From Antarctobacter sediminis (GTDB lineage Bacteria > Pseudomonadota > Alphaproteobacteria > Rhodobacterales > Rhodobacteraceae), in NCBI RefSeq assembly GCF_019218285.1, contig NZ_JAHUZG010000006.1, positions 1 to 64,000 on the forward strand: a stretch of DNA of 64,000 nucleotides, read 5' to 3'. Under the pieces are notes generated by a model. The model did no database searches. It was not told where the DNA came from and saw nothing but the letters and a program-made list of their open reading frames with translations. Positions within the stretch are counted from its first letter, which is position 1. Every line of letters begins with the position of its first letter. Shown here piece by piece: positions 53,941-61,969 of the stretch. The translations under genes and the position numbers were made by a program.

Positions 53941-55257
53941 TCAGCCGCGGATCAGGTCGATCTGGCCTTGCGCGGCAACGGTGGCCTCGTCCAAGGCCTC
54001 TTGCGGCGTTTTCTGGCCCAGAACGGCTTGCTGGATCGCGGTGCCAAGCGCGGATTCAATGGCCGAGACGCCAATGAAGCGCGGCATCGGGGCGCCGCCT
54101 TCGAACAACGTGCCCGCGTCATAGGCCTTGACCCAGTTCGGCCACGCCTCTTTCAACTCGGCATTGTCCCATGCAGCCTTGCCCGCCGGGATCCGCGCGA
54201 TTTCAGGTTGGCCACCCCAGGTTTCGAGCTGCTCATCCTGCGACCAGAAATCCACATATTCCAGCGCGGCTTCCGGGTTCTTCGACCGCGAGGACACCAT
54301 CAGCATTGCCGTACCATCCATGATTGCGTTGACCGGCTCATAGCTGCCGGTGGGCGCTTCGGGTTTGGGCATCGGCACGCCGGTCCAGCGGATGTTTTCG
54401 TTCACACCCCACGGGGTGTTCAGCCATGACAGTCCGATCCACATGGCCGAGCGGCCCTGACCGAACAGTTGCGCCGTGTCGCGGAAGAAGGTTTCGGTCA
54501 GTGATGTGGCCGCGGGTGTCGAGCCGTCCTTGATCAGATCGACGTAGAATTGCAACGCATCTACAACGCCCGGATCGTTCAGAGTGACCTTGCCGGTGTC
54601 CTCGTCAAAGATGCGGCCGCCATTGGCATAGGCGAGGCCCTCGAAAATGTTGATGTCGACCGGTGCCGTGGTGGCGGGGAAAGCGATGCCGGGGCGGTCC
54701 GGCTTGGTCATCGCCTTGGCGTATTCGCGCAGTTCGTCCCAGGTTTCCGGCGGCCGGTCAAAGCCCGCTTCTTCCAGCGCATCAAGGTTGATCGCGAGGA
54801 AGCTGGCCATGTCGACATAAGTGGGCAGGGCATAGAGCTTGCCGTCGTGCATGCCCGATTCGAAGACCTCGGGAACGATGCGGTCCTTCCAGCCCTGAAC
54901 CCGGTCGGGTGCGATCTCGTCCAGAGGCTGGATCATGCCGAAACCGGCGAATTCCGGGATGTCCTGACCGAAGGCGATGATCACGTCCGCCAGGCGGTTG
55001 GTCTGGAAACCGGCAAGGATTTTCTGCCGGCGGATCTGCCCGTTGAAGTAGGAGTAGTTCAGGTCGATGTCGGGCTGAGCAGCGGAAAAGGCGTCATTGC
55101 GCGCGGCCCAGACTTCGACCTCCTGCGGGGTGCCCCCGAATTTCCAGACCGAGATTTCGCCGCTGGCGGCGCGGGCCGGTTGTGCGGGCAGAAGTGCTGC
55201 GGCGCCCACGGCGGCGGTGGTGCCCAGGAACCTGCGGCGGCTGATTGAATTCGACAT
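53941..55257 (-). CDS. Sugar ABC transporter substrate-binding protein, Tat-exported
   Basis: 438 residues. The N-terminus SRRRFLGTTAAVGAAALLP is a twin-arginine signal, so the protein is folded before export to the periplasm. The mature part resembles family-1 sugar-binding proteins (GEISVWKFGGTPQEVEVW, FRDTAQLFGQGRSAMWIGLSW). GGGAGGAC precedes the ATG at 55257. It is the first gene of the nine-gene minus-strand operon, beginning about 55 bases from the first operator-like repeat. The sugar is inferred from the enzymes downstream. Confidence 0.85.
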   Translation of the reverse strand: MSNSISRRRFLGTTAAVGAAALLPAQPARAASGEISVWKFGGTPQEVEVWAARNDAFSAAQPDIDLNYSYFNGQIRRQKILAGFQTNRLADVIIAFGQDIPEFAGFGMIQPLDEIAPDRVQGWKDRIVPEVFESGMHDGKLYALPTYVDMASFLAINLDALEEAGFDRPPETWDELREYAKAMTKPDRPGIAFPATTAPVDINIFEGLAYANGGRIFDEDTGKVTLNDPGVVDALQFYVDLIKDGSTPAATSLTETFFRDTAQLFGQGRSAMWIGLSWLNTPWGVNENIRWTGVPMPKPEAPTGSYEPVNAIMDGTAMLMVSSRSKNPEAALEYVDFWSQDEQLETWGGQPEIARIPAGKAAWDNAELKEAWPNWVKAYDAGTLFEGGAPMPRFIGVSAIESALGTAIQQAVLGQKTPQEALDEATVAAQGQIDLIRG

Positions 55258-55312
55258 GTAGTCCTCCCTTTTTTGCCCTGACTGGCGATCCGCGTGATGC
55301 GGGGAATCTGGA

Positions 55313-55328
55313 TGATATACGAGTGTCA
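55313..55328. promoter_or_regulatory. Operator-like repeat, copy 1
   Basis: TGATATACGAGTGTCA, with TGA...TCA at its ends and a CG centre, as is usual for LacI-family operators. Shares 12 of 16 bases with copy 2, 43 bases away, between the binding-protein gene and the LacI-type gene. Confidence 0.5.
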
Positions 55329-55355
55329 TTCCATGTTGACGGACGTTATGGGCAA

Positions 55356-55371
55356 TGATACTCGTATGTCA
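55356..55371. promoter_or_regulatory. Operator-like repeat, copy 2
   Basis: TGATACTCGTATGTCA, same ends and CG centre as copy 1. Also forms a long inverted repeat with it (ATACGAGTGTCATT against AATGATACTCGTAT). Two sites 43 bases apart would suit repression of both divergent operons by one LacI-type dimer pair. Confidence 0.5.
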
Positions 55372-55448
55372 ATCGCGATTTTGCGACATGATCTTTCCAC
55401 CGCCGGTGCCAGGCCGGCGGGGCTGGAAAGTGTCGAAAGGGGGCCGGA

Positions 55449-56468
55449 ATGGCGCGAGGTGAAAACAAGAAGGTGACGCTGAAGGACGTTTCAAAGGCGT
55501 CCGGCCTGTCGCTTATCACCGTGTCGCGCGCGCTGCGGCAGCCAGAGACCGTACATGCGGACACACGGGCCAAGATCCAGCGCACGATCGAGGAGATCGG
55601 CTATATTCCGAATCTGACGGCACGCTCGCTGGTGTCGCAACGTTCGGACATGATCGGGGTCGTCGTGCCGATCCTTGCAAGCTCGCTCTTCGCGGATTTC
55701 GCTCAGGGCATCAGCCACGTGCTGGAGCCGAAGAAGCAGCAAATGTTGTTGGCGGTCAGTGACTGGTCGCCGGCAAAAGAAGAAGAAGCGGTGCGCACCT
55801 TTGTAGCGCGTCAGGCGGATGCGATCATCGTCACCGGCTTTTCGCATACGGAGACCACGCGCAAGCTGCTGGACAAGTTCTCCGGCCCCGTGGTCGAGGC
55901 CTGGAACCTGCGGGACGGGGTGATCGACAGCACCGTCGGGTTCGACAACTACGCGGCCTCCGTGGACATGACGCGTTACCTGATCGGGCGCGGGTATCAG
56001 AACATCGTGATGGTCGGCGGATCGTCCCGGTACAACGACCAGGCCGAAGACCGGACGCGCGGCTTTGTCGACACCATGCGCGAGGCGGGGCGGAGCGTGA
56101 CCGATGACGTGATCGTCGAATTCGACAACCCTGCCACCATCGAAGGTGGGGTGGCGCTGATCCAGACGCTGATGGCCCGCAAGCAAAAGCCGGATGCGAT
56201 CTTCTTCCTCGCGGAACTTCCGGCGCATGGCGCCATGTTGTGGTGCATGTCCAACGGCGTCAGCGTCCCGGATGACGTGGCCATCGCCGGTTTCGGCGAT
56301 CTCAGCCTGTCGGCGCTGTTGCCGGTGCCGATGACCACCGTTCAGATCAAGGGCCGCGCCATTGGCGAGTGTTCGGCCAATCTGGTGATGGACCGGTTGG
56401 AGGGCAGGGGGCACAGCGCCTCTCCCCATGACATCGGTTATCACCTTCAAATCAGGAAAAGCACATGA
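55449..56468 (+). CDS. LacI-family transcriptional regulator
   Basis: 339 residues. The N-terminal helix-turn-helix VTLKDVSKASGLSLITVSRALRQPETV with hinge IGYIPNLTARSL is typical LacI; the rest is a periplasmic-binding-protein-like effector domain (DMIGVVVPILASSLFADF). It is expected to repress both divergent sugar operons, with a pathway sugar or sugar acid as inducer. It is the first gene of a four-gene operon; its end overlaps the next start (ATGA). Confidence 0.9.
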   Translation: MARGENKKVTLKDVSKASGLSLITVSRALRQPETVHADTRAKIQRTIEEIGYIPNLTARSLVSQRSDMIGVVVPILASSLFADFAQGISHVLEPKKQQMLLAVSDWSPAKEEEAVRTFVARQADAIIVTGFSHTETTRKLLDKFSGPVVEAWNLRDGVIDSTVGFDNYAASVDMTRYLIGRGYQNIVMVGGSSRYNDQAEDRTRGFVDTMREAGRSVTDDVIVEFDNPATIEGGVALIQTLMARKQKPDAIFFLAELPAHGAMLWCMSNGVSVPDDVAIAGFGDLSLSALLPVPMTTVQIKGRAIGECSANLVMDRLEGRGHSASPHDIGYHLQIRKST

Positions 56469-57538
56469 CCAAGTCAAACGGCCCGATCCGGGCCGCGATC
56501 ATCGGCGCCGGGCATTTTGCCTATCGGATGCACATACCCATTCTTGCCCAGCGTGAAGAGGTGGTGCTGGATTCCGTCTGTCGCCTTGGGCGCAAGGAAC
56601 TGGACCTGATCGCCGATGAATTCGGTTTCGCTTTCGCGACCGAGGATTGGCGCGAGATGCTGTCGCGGGACATCGACATTGCCGTGATCGCTTCGCCGCA
56701 CAACCTGCATTATGAGCAGGCCAAGGCCTTCCTTGAAAAGGGCTGTCACGTGCTGGTGGAAAAACCGATGTGCCTTGACCCGGATCAGGCATGGGATCTT
56801 GTGCACGTGGCGCAGGCGACCGGGCGTGAACTCTTGGTGGCTTACGGCTGGAACTACAAACCCGGCCTCGACGCCATGCGCGACATGGTGGCCGAAATAG
56901 GTGAGATCGAACACGTCGTCTGCCACATGGCGTCCTTCACGCGTGGTATCTTTTCCGGCGGCGGAATGGAGCGTTGGGCCCATATCGCCATTCAGCCGGA
57001 TCGCAGCACGTGGGAGGCGCCCGATCAGGGCGGCGGTTATGCCTATGGCCAACTCTCGCACGCGCTGGGCATACTTTACTGGCTGACCGATTTGCGCTGC
57101 GCTTCTGTCCGCTCGACATTGTTTCAGGCCCCGTCGACGATCGACCTGCACGACGCCGCAACCGTTCGTTTCCAGAACGGCGCGACAGGCGTTCTGTCCG
57201 GCAGTTGCGGCGTGCCGAACGGCCACGGATTCGAGGTGGATCTGCGGATCTACGGCACCAAGGGGTCTGTGTTGCTGGACATCGAGACCGAGCGCCTTGT
57301 GCTGAAACTGCCCGGTGGCGAAACCCGTGTGGCCAAGGTGCCGCAAGGTGCGTGGACCTACAGCTGTGAAGGCCCGGCAAACCGGCTGGTCGATATCGCG
57401 CTGGGCCTTGGCCGCAACGAAAGCCCCGGAGAGGTCGGCGCGCGCGCCGTGGAAACGCTTCATGCCATCGTCGCCTCGGGGCAGGCGAACGGGGCCGAAC
57501 AGATCATCAACCAGACGCAGAAGGCTGCCGCAGAATGA
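56465..57538 (+). CDS. Gfo/Idh/MocA-family oxidoreductase
   Basis: 357 residues. The Rossmann motif is IIGAGHFAYRMH, and the family signature VEKPMCLDP lies at about residues 98-106. These NAD(P)-dependent enzymes oxidise sugars or inositols. Here it could oxidise the sugar to its lactone or modify a side substrate. It is coupled to lacI and to the SDR gene by four-base overlaps. Confidence 0.85.
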   Translation: MTKSNGPIRAAIIGAGHFAYRMHIPILAQREEVVLDSVCRLGRKELDLIADEFGFAFATEDWREMLSRDIDIAVIASPHNLHYEQAKAFLEKGCHVLVEKPMCLDPDQAWDLVHVAQATGRELLVAYGWNYKPGLDAMRDMVAEIGEIEHVVCHMASFTRGIFSGGGMERWAHIAIQPDRSTWEAPDQGGGYAYGQLSHALGILYWLTDLRCASVRSTLFQAPSTIDLHDAATVRFQNGATGVLSGSCGVPNGHGFEVDLRIYGTKGSVLLDIETERLVLKLPGGETRVAKVPQGAWTYSCEGPANRLVDIALGLGRNESPGEVGARAVETLHAIVASGQANGAEQIINQTQKAAAE

Positions 57539-58275
57539 ATGACTTCGTTGATCAAACCGCCATCGTGACCGGTGGTGCCCAGGGTATCGGCCGTGCCGTC
57601 GCCAATCGTCTCGCCGCGGGCGGTGCCCGCGTCGCGATCTGGGACCGGGACAAGGCTCTGGCGGATCAGGCCGCCGCAGAGATCGGTGGCGGGGCCTTTG
57701 CCTGCGCCGTCGACGTGTCCGACTGGGCCAGCGTCGAAGCGGCGATGAAGACGACGTTGGAGGCAACCGGCCGCGCCGACATAATGGTCAATTCCGCCGG
57801 TGTTGCCGGGTCAAACGGCCCGCTGGCGGACTATCCGGTGGAGGAATTCCGGCAAATCACGGAAATCAACCTGCTGGGTACCTTTCACGTCAACCGCGCC
57901 GTTGTCCCCGCGATGACGGCCCAGGGCTATGGCCGCATCGTCAATATCGCCTCTGTCGCGGGGAAAGAGGGCAACCCCAATGCCAGCGCCTATTCGGCCT
58001 CCAAGGCCGGGGTGATCGGGTTGACCAAGTCGCTTGGCAAGGAACTGGCCGACAAGGACATCGCGGTGAATTGCGTGACGCCCGCGGCCGCGCGGACCCG
58101 GATCTTTGACCAGATGAAGCAGGAGCATATCGACTACATGCTGTCGAAAATCCCGCGGGGCCGGTTCCTTGAACTGGACGAGGCGGCGGCGATGATCACA
58201 TGGCTCTGCACCAAGGAAAACAGCTTTACCACCGCGTCGGTGTTCGACCTGTCCGGCGGCCGGGCCACCTATTGA
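57535..58275 (+). CDS. Short-chain dehydrogenase, likely 2-keto-3-deoxy-sugar acid or sugar dehydrogenase
   Basis: 246 residues, classical SDR. TGGAQGIGRA binds NAD(P), NSAGVAG is the NAG-type motif, and YSASKAG holds Tyr 153 and Lys 157. In fucose clusters SDRs oxidise L-fucose or 2-keto-3-deoxy-L-fuconate; the latter fits the diketo-acid hydrolase at the other operon's end. The split of roles between this enzyme and the Gfo/Idh/MocA protein cannot be told from sequence. Confidence 0.85.
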   Translation: MNDFVDQTAIVTGGAQGIGRAVANRLAAGGARVAIWDRDKALADQAAAEIGGGAFACAVDVSDWASVEAAMKTTLEATGRADIMVNSAGVAGSNGPLADYPVEEFRQITEINLLGTFHVNRAVVPAMTAQGYGRIVNIASVAGKEGNPNASAYSASKAGVIGLTKSLGKELADKDIAVNCVTPAAARTRIFDQMKQEHIDYMLSKIPRGRFLELDEAAAMITWLCTKENSFTTASVFDLSGGRATY

Positions 58276-58277
58276 TC

Positions 58278-59186
58278 ATGGCGCATTGGCTGGACGGGAT
58301 TTCACTGGTCGACGGGCATCATCATTTCTGGGAGCTTGACCGCTTCCCCTATCGCTGGCTGGCGCCCGATGCACCGCCCGCCCGCTTTGGCGACAAGTCC
58401 ACGATCCGCCGCGACTATCTGCCGGCGGATCACATGGCCGCTTTTGGTGATCTGCCGCTTTGTGCAAGCGTACATGTGCAGGCCAATTGCGGTGCCGCCG
58501 ATCCGGTCGACGAAACCCGCTGGTTACAACATCTGTCGGACAGCACGGGTTGGCCCAATGCAATCATCGCCGAGGTCGACCTGTGCCATCCCGACGCCGC
58601 GGCGCAGATTGCGGGTCATCTGACCTGCCCGGCTCTGCGCGGCATTCGGACGCCGGTTGCATGGGATGAGGCGGGTCGTTGGCGCGTTGCGTCGAAACCC
58701 GGCGTCCCGCGTGATCCGGGGTTTCGGCGGTCCCTGGCGGTGCTGGAGGCAATGGATCTCTGCCTTGAATGCGTGGTCGTGCCACAGCAACTGATCGAAA
58801 TCGCCGAACTGGCCCGGGACCACCCTGCGCTGAAGATCGTCATCAATCACTTCGGCACACTGGAACCCGCCATTCCCGGCAACGCGCAGCAGTGGCGTGA
58901 AGGGATCGTTGCGCTGGCGTCCGCACCAAACGTCTACATGAAGCTGTCCGGTCTGTGGACCGTCGACAAGGGCTGGCAGGCTGACGCGCTGAAACCCCAT
59001 GTCCTGCATCTGCTTTCGTCGTTCGGGGCAGAGCGTGTCCTCTATGGATCGAACCTGCCCGTCGAAGGCGTGAACTGCCCGCTGCAGCGCCAGTTCCAGC
59101 AACTGGAGATCGTGCTGAGGGGCCAGCCAAAACCAGTCCTGAACGCGATATTTTCGGAAACCGCGCGCAGGGTCTATCGGCTGTGA
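58278..59186 (+). CDS. Sugar lactonase, amidohydrolase family (L-fuconolactonase-like)
   Basis: 302 residues. VDGHHHFWELDRFPYRWL is the HxH N-terminal block shared with L-fuconolactonases, VHVQANCGAADPVDET and LKIVINHFG follow, and VLYGSNLPVEG replaces the usual GSDWP near the C-terminus. It would open the lactone formed by sugar oxidation. It starts two bases after the SDR stop and ends the plus-strand operon, facing the LysR gene. Confidence 0.85.
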   Translation: MAHWLDGISLVDGHHHFWELDRFPYRWLAPDAPPARFGDKSTIRRDYLPADHMAAFGDLPLCASVHVQANCGAADPVDETRWLQHLSDSTGWPNAIIAEVDLCHPDAAAQIAGHLTCPALRGIRTPVAWDEAGRWRVASKPGVPRDPGFRRSLAVLEAMDLCLECVVVPQQLIEIAELARDHPALKIVINHFGTLEPAIPGNAQQWREGIVALASAPNVYMKLSGLWTVDKGWQADALKPHVLHLLSSFGAERVLYGSNLPVEGVNCPLQRQFQQLEIVLRGQPKPVLNAIFSETARRVYRL

Positions 59187-59189
59187 CGG

Positions 59190-60128
59190 TCAGTGCCAAA
59201 CGGTCTCAAGCTGGTCGAACAAGGCCGCGATGACAGGTGCCTCTTTTCGCGCATCCAAGGCCAGCATCACGAGGCAGGCGGGCACACGCAGGTTTTCGCA
59301 CATGCTCAGGCCAAAAGACTGTCGTTGGTCAAGCGCGATGGACTCTCGGCAGAGGCTGAGACCTACGCCTGAGCGCACCATTTCCAGCATCGAGGCCTCG
59401 TGATCGACAAGCGCGACGGTGTTCTGCGTGCAGCCGCGTTCGGCAAAGATCCGGCTCAGCAGGCGGTTGTGCACGGAAACAGAGGTTGTCCCGATCCAGG
59501 GGAGAGGGGCCAGTTCCTCCCAAGCCGCAGACCCCACCCGGGCTTCCCAGCCCGCAGGTGCGATGACGCAGTAATTGAACTTGGCCAGGACCCGGACATG
59601 GACCGCCTCTTCGGAGGGAATGTTGTCGACCTCTTCGGGGGCCGTCAGGTAGTAGCCCGCGTCGATCTGGCGCCGCTTCAGCCGTTCGAGGATCTCGCCG
59701 CTGATGCCATGAACAAGTTCCGTGGTGATGCCCGGATGCGCGTCGCCAAGACGGCTGAGCAATCGACCCAGACGGATGAATTCGGGGTCGACAATCGTGC
59801 CGATCCTGAGCGTCCCGGACACTAGTCCGGCCTGCCTGTTTGCGCTCTGGCGGAATTCGATCATGGCGTTCAATACGTGTTCCGCCTTGGGCAGCAGTGC
59901 CTTTCCGTCGGGTGTCAGGTCAAGCCCGTGCGGTGTGCGCCGGAACAGGGTGATCTCGGTCTCTTCGCTCAGCCGCCGGATCTGATGGCTGATGGCTGGC
60001 TGCGTCAGGTTCAAAACCTCGGCCGCGCGCGAGACATTGCCTTCACGCGCCACCGTCACGAAGGCCAATATGCTATTCGGGTTTGAGAATCTTTGCATAT
60101 TACGGATTTTAATATCAGGCAAAGACAT
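59190..60128 (-). CDS. LysR-family transcriptional regulator
   Basis: 312 residues. The winged helix is ILAFVTVAREGNVSRAAEVLNLTQPAISHQIRRLSEETEITLFRR; the rest is the effector-binding domain. It diverges from the GMC and CoA-transferase genes across 151 bases, the normal place for a LysR regulator of those genes. An inner ATG at 60098 is an alternative start. In DMSP loci the regulator DddR is also LysR-type. Confidence 0.85.
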   Translation of the reverse strand: MSLPDIKIRNMQRFSNPNSILAFVTVAREGNVSRAAEVLNLTQPAISHQIRRLSEETEITLFRRTPHGLDLTPDGKALLPKAEHVLNAMIEFRQSANRQAGLVSGTLRIGTIVDPEFIRLGRLLSRLGDAHPGITTELVHGISGEILERLKRRQIDAGYYLTAPEEVDNIPSEEAVHVRVLAKFNYCVIAPAGWEARVGSAAWEELAPLPWIGTTSVSVHNRLLSRIFAERGCTQNTVALVDHEASMLEMVRSGVGLSLCRESIALDQRQSFGLSMCENLRVPACLVMLALDARKEAPVIAALFDQLETVWH

Positions 60129-60279
60129 ATGTCATTGGAATTGCGCAGCGGGCCTTTCTAAACCCCGATCAGTTGGTGCCGGGAGGAGCATCGACCGTTG
60201 TGACCGACCTTATCCCGCTCTCGGGACGGGGGGGGCCAACGGAGCCTCCGGGACCGCGGATCATCTGAGGGGAAAGGCA

Positions 60280-61944
60280 ATGCCGGGCACGGAAACGGTT
60301 TTCGATTTTATCGTCATTGGCGGCGGGTCGGCGGGTTGCCTATTGGCCAATCGGTTGAGTGCGGACCCCTCCAAAAACGTGTTGCTGCTGGAAGCAGGCA
60401 AGCCGGACACCTATCCGTGGATCCACATTCCCGTCGGCTATCTGTATTGTATCGGCAACCCGCGCACGGACTGGATGTACAACATCGAGGCCGACAAGGG
60501 GCTGAACGGGCGCACGCTCGGCTATCCGCGCGGCAAGACACTGGGCGGGTGTTCGTCCATCAACGGCATGATCTACATGCGCGGGCAGGCGCGGGATTAC
60601 GACAACTGGGCGGCCCTGAGTGGCGAGGACGAATGGTCATGGGACGGAGCGTTGAAGGATTTCAAGGCGCATGAGGACCACTACAAGCTGGATAACGGCT
60701 CCGATCCCGAAACCGGAGACAATGAGCGCTTTTCCGACATGCACGGCCACGGTGGCGAATGGCGCGTCGAAAAACAGCGCCTGCGGTGGGATGTGCTGGA
60801 CAGCTTTGCCGAGGCGGCGGTTCAGGCGGGTATCGACAAGACCGATGATTTCAACAGTGGCGACAACGCGGGGGTCGGCTATTTCGATGTCAACCAGCGG
60901 TCCGGTTGGCGCTGGAACACCTCCAAGGCCTTTTTGAAAACGGTCCGCTCGCGGCCCAACCTGACGGTCTGGACCGAGGCTCAGGTTGAAAAGCTGACCT
61001 TTGAAGCGGACGCCAATGGCGCGCCGCGCTGCACGGGCGCGCGTGTACTGCGCCGGGGGCAGATGACGACTGTCTCTGCAAGGCGTGAAACGCTTCTGTC
61101 CGCCGGTGCGATCAATTCGCCCCAGATCCTGCAACTTTCGGGGATCGGACCCGCGGACCTGTTGAAATCGCATGGAATCGAGGTGCTGCGTGATGCGCCC
61201 GTGGGGGAAAACCTGCAGGATCACCTGCAGATCAGGGCCGTCTACAAGGTCAACGGAACGCAGACGCTGAACACGCTGGCGAACAGCCTGCTTGGCAAAG
61301 TGAAGATCGGTGCGGAATACATGCTGAAGCGTTCCGGTCCAATGAGCATGTCGCCCAGCCAGTTGGGCGCGTTCACAAGGTCCGATCCGGGCCGCCCCCA
61401 TGCCAATATCGAATACCACGTGCAGCCCCTGAGCCTAGAGGCCTTCGGCGATCCATTGCACGACTTCCCGGCCATGACAGTCAGCGTCTGCAACCTGAAC
61501 CCGTCAAGCCGGGGCACGGTCCAGATCCGGTCCGCCGATTTTCGGGACGCGCCGATGATTTCGCCGAACTACCTGTCGACGGAAGACGACCGAAAAGTTG
61601 CAGCGGACAGCCTGCGGCAAGTGCGGCAGATCATGTCCCGCCCCGCGATGGCGCGCTACGCGCCCGAGGAGTACAAGCCCGGACCGCAATACCAGAGCGA
61701 CGAAGACCTCGCCAAGCTGGCCGGTGACATCGCCAACACGATCTTTCATCCGGTCGGCACCGTCAAAATGGGCCGTGTCGACGATGACAGCGCCGTTCTG
61801 GACCCGCACCTACGGGTGAAGGGGGTGACCGGCCTGCGCGTCGTCGACGCCAGCATCATGCCTGAAATCACCAGCGGCAACACCAACTCGCCGACATTGA
61901 TGATCGCGGAAAAGGCGGCCCGTTGGGTCCTTGCCGGCAATTAA
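60280..61944 (+). CDS. GMC-family flavoprotein, possible 3-hydroxypropionate dehydrogenase (DddA-like)
   Basis: 554 residues. [14 protein letters not shown] binds [18 protein letters not shown] is the first GMC signature, [17 protein letters not shown] the second, and HPVGTVKMG with [14 protein letters not shown] the active site. It belongs to the choline-dehydrogenase-like group. In Halomonas a GMC enzyme, DddA, oxidises 3-hydroxypropionate made from DMSP; next to a DddD-like gene the same role is plausible. AGGGGAAAGGCA precedes the ATG at 60280. Choline or another alcohol is the alternative. Confidence 0.75.
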   Translation: MPGTETVFDFIVIGGGSAGCLLANRLSADPSKNVLLLEAGKPDTYPWIHIPVGYLYCIGNPRTDWMYNIEADKGLNGRTLGYPRGKTLGGCSSINGMIYMRGQARDYDNWAALSGEDEWSWDGALKDFKAHEDHYKLDNGSDPETGDNERFSDMHGHGGEWRVEKQRLRWDVLDSFAEAAVQAGIDKTDDFNSGDNAGVGYFDVNQRSGWRWNTSKAFLKTVRSRPNLTVWTEAQVEKLTFEADANGAPRCTGARVLRRGQMTTVSARRETLLSAGAINSPQILQLSGIGPADLLKSHGIEVLRDAPVGENLQDHLQIRAVYKVNGTQTLNTLANSLLGKVKIGAEYMLKRSGPMSMSPSQLGAFTRSDPGRPHANIEYHVQPLSLEAFGDPLHDFPAMTVSVCNLNPSSRGTVQIRSADFRDAPMISPNYLSTEDDRKVAADSLRQVRQIMSRPAMARYAPEEYKPGPQYQSDEDLAKLAGDIANTIFHPVGTVKMGRVDDDSAVLDPHLRVKGVTGLRVVDASIMPEITSGNTNSPTLMIAEKAARWVLAGN

Positions 61945-61969
61945 CCAAACGTTCGTGCTGGGAGGAACC

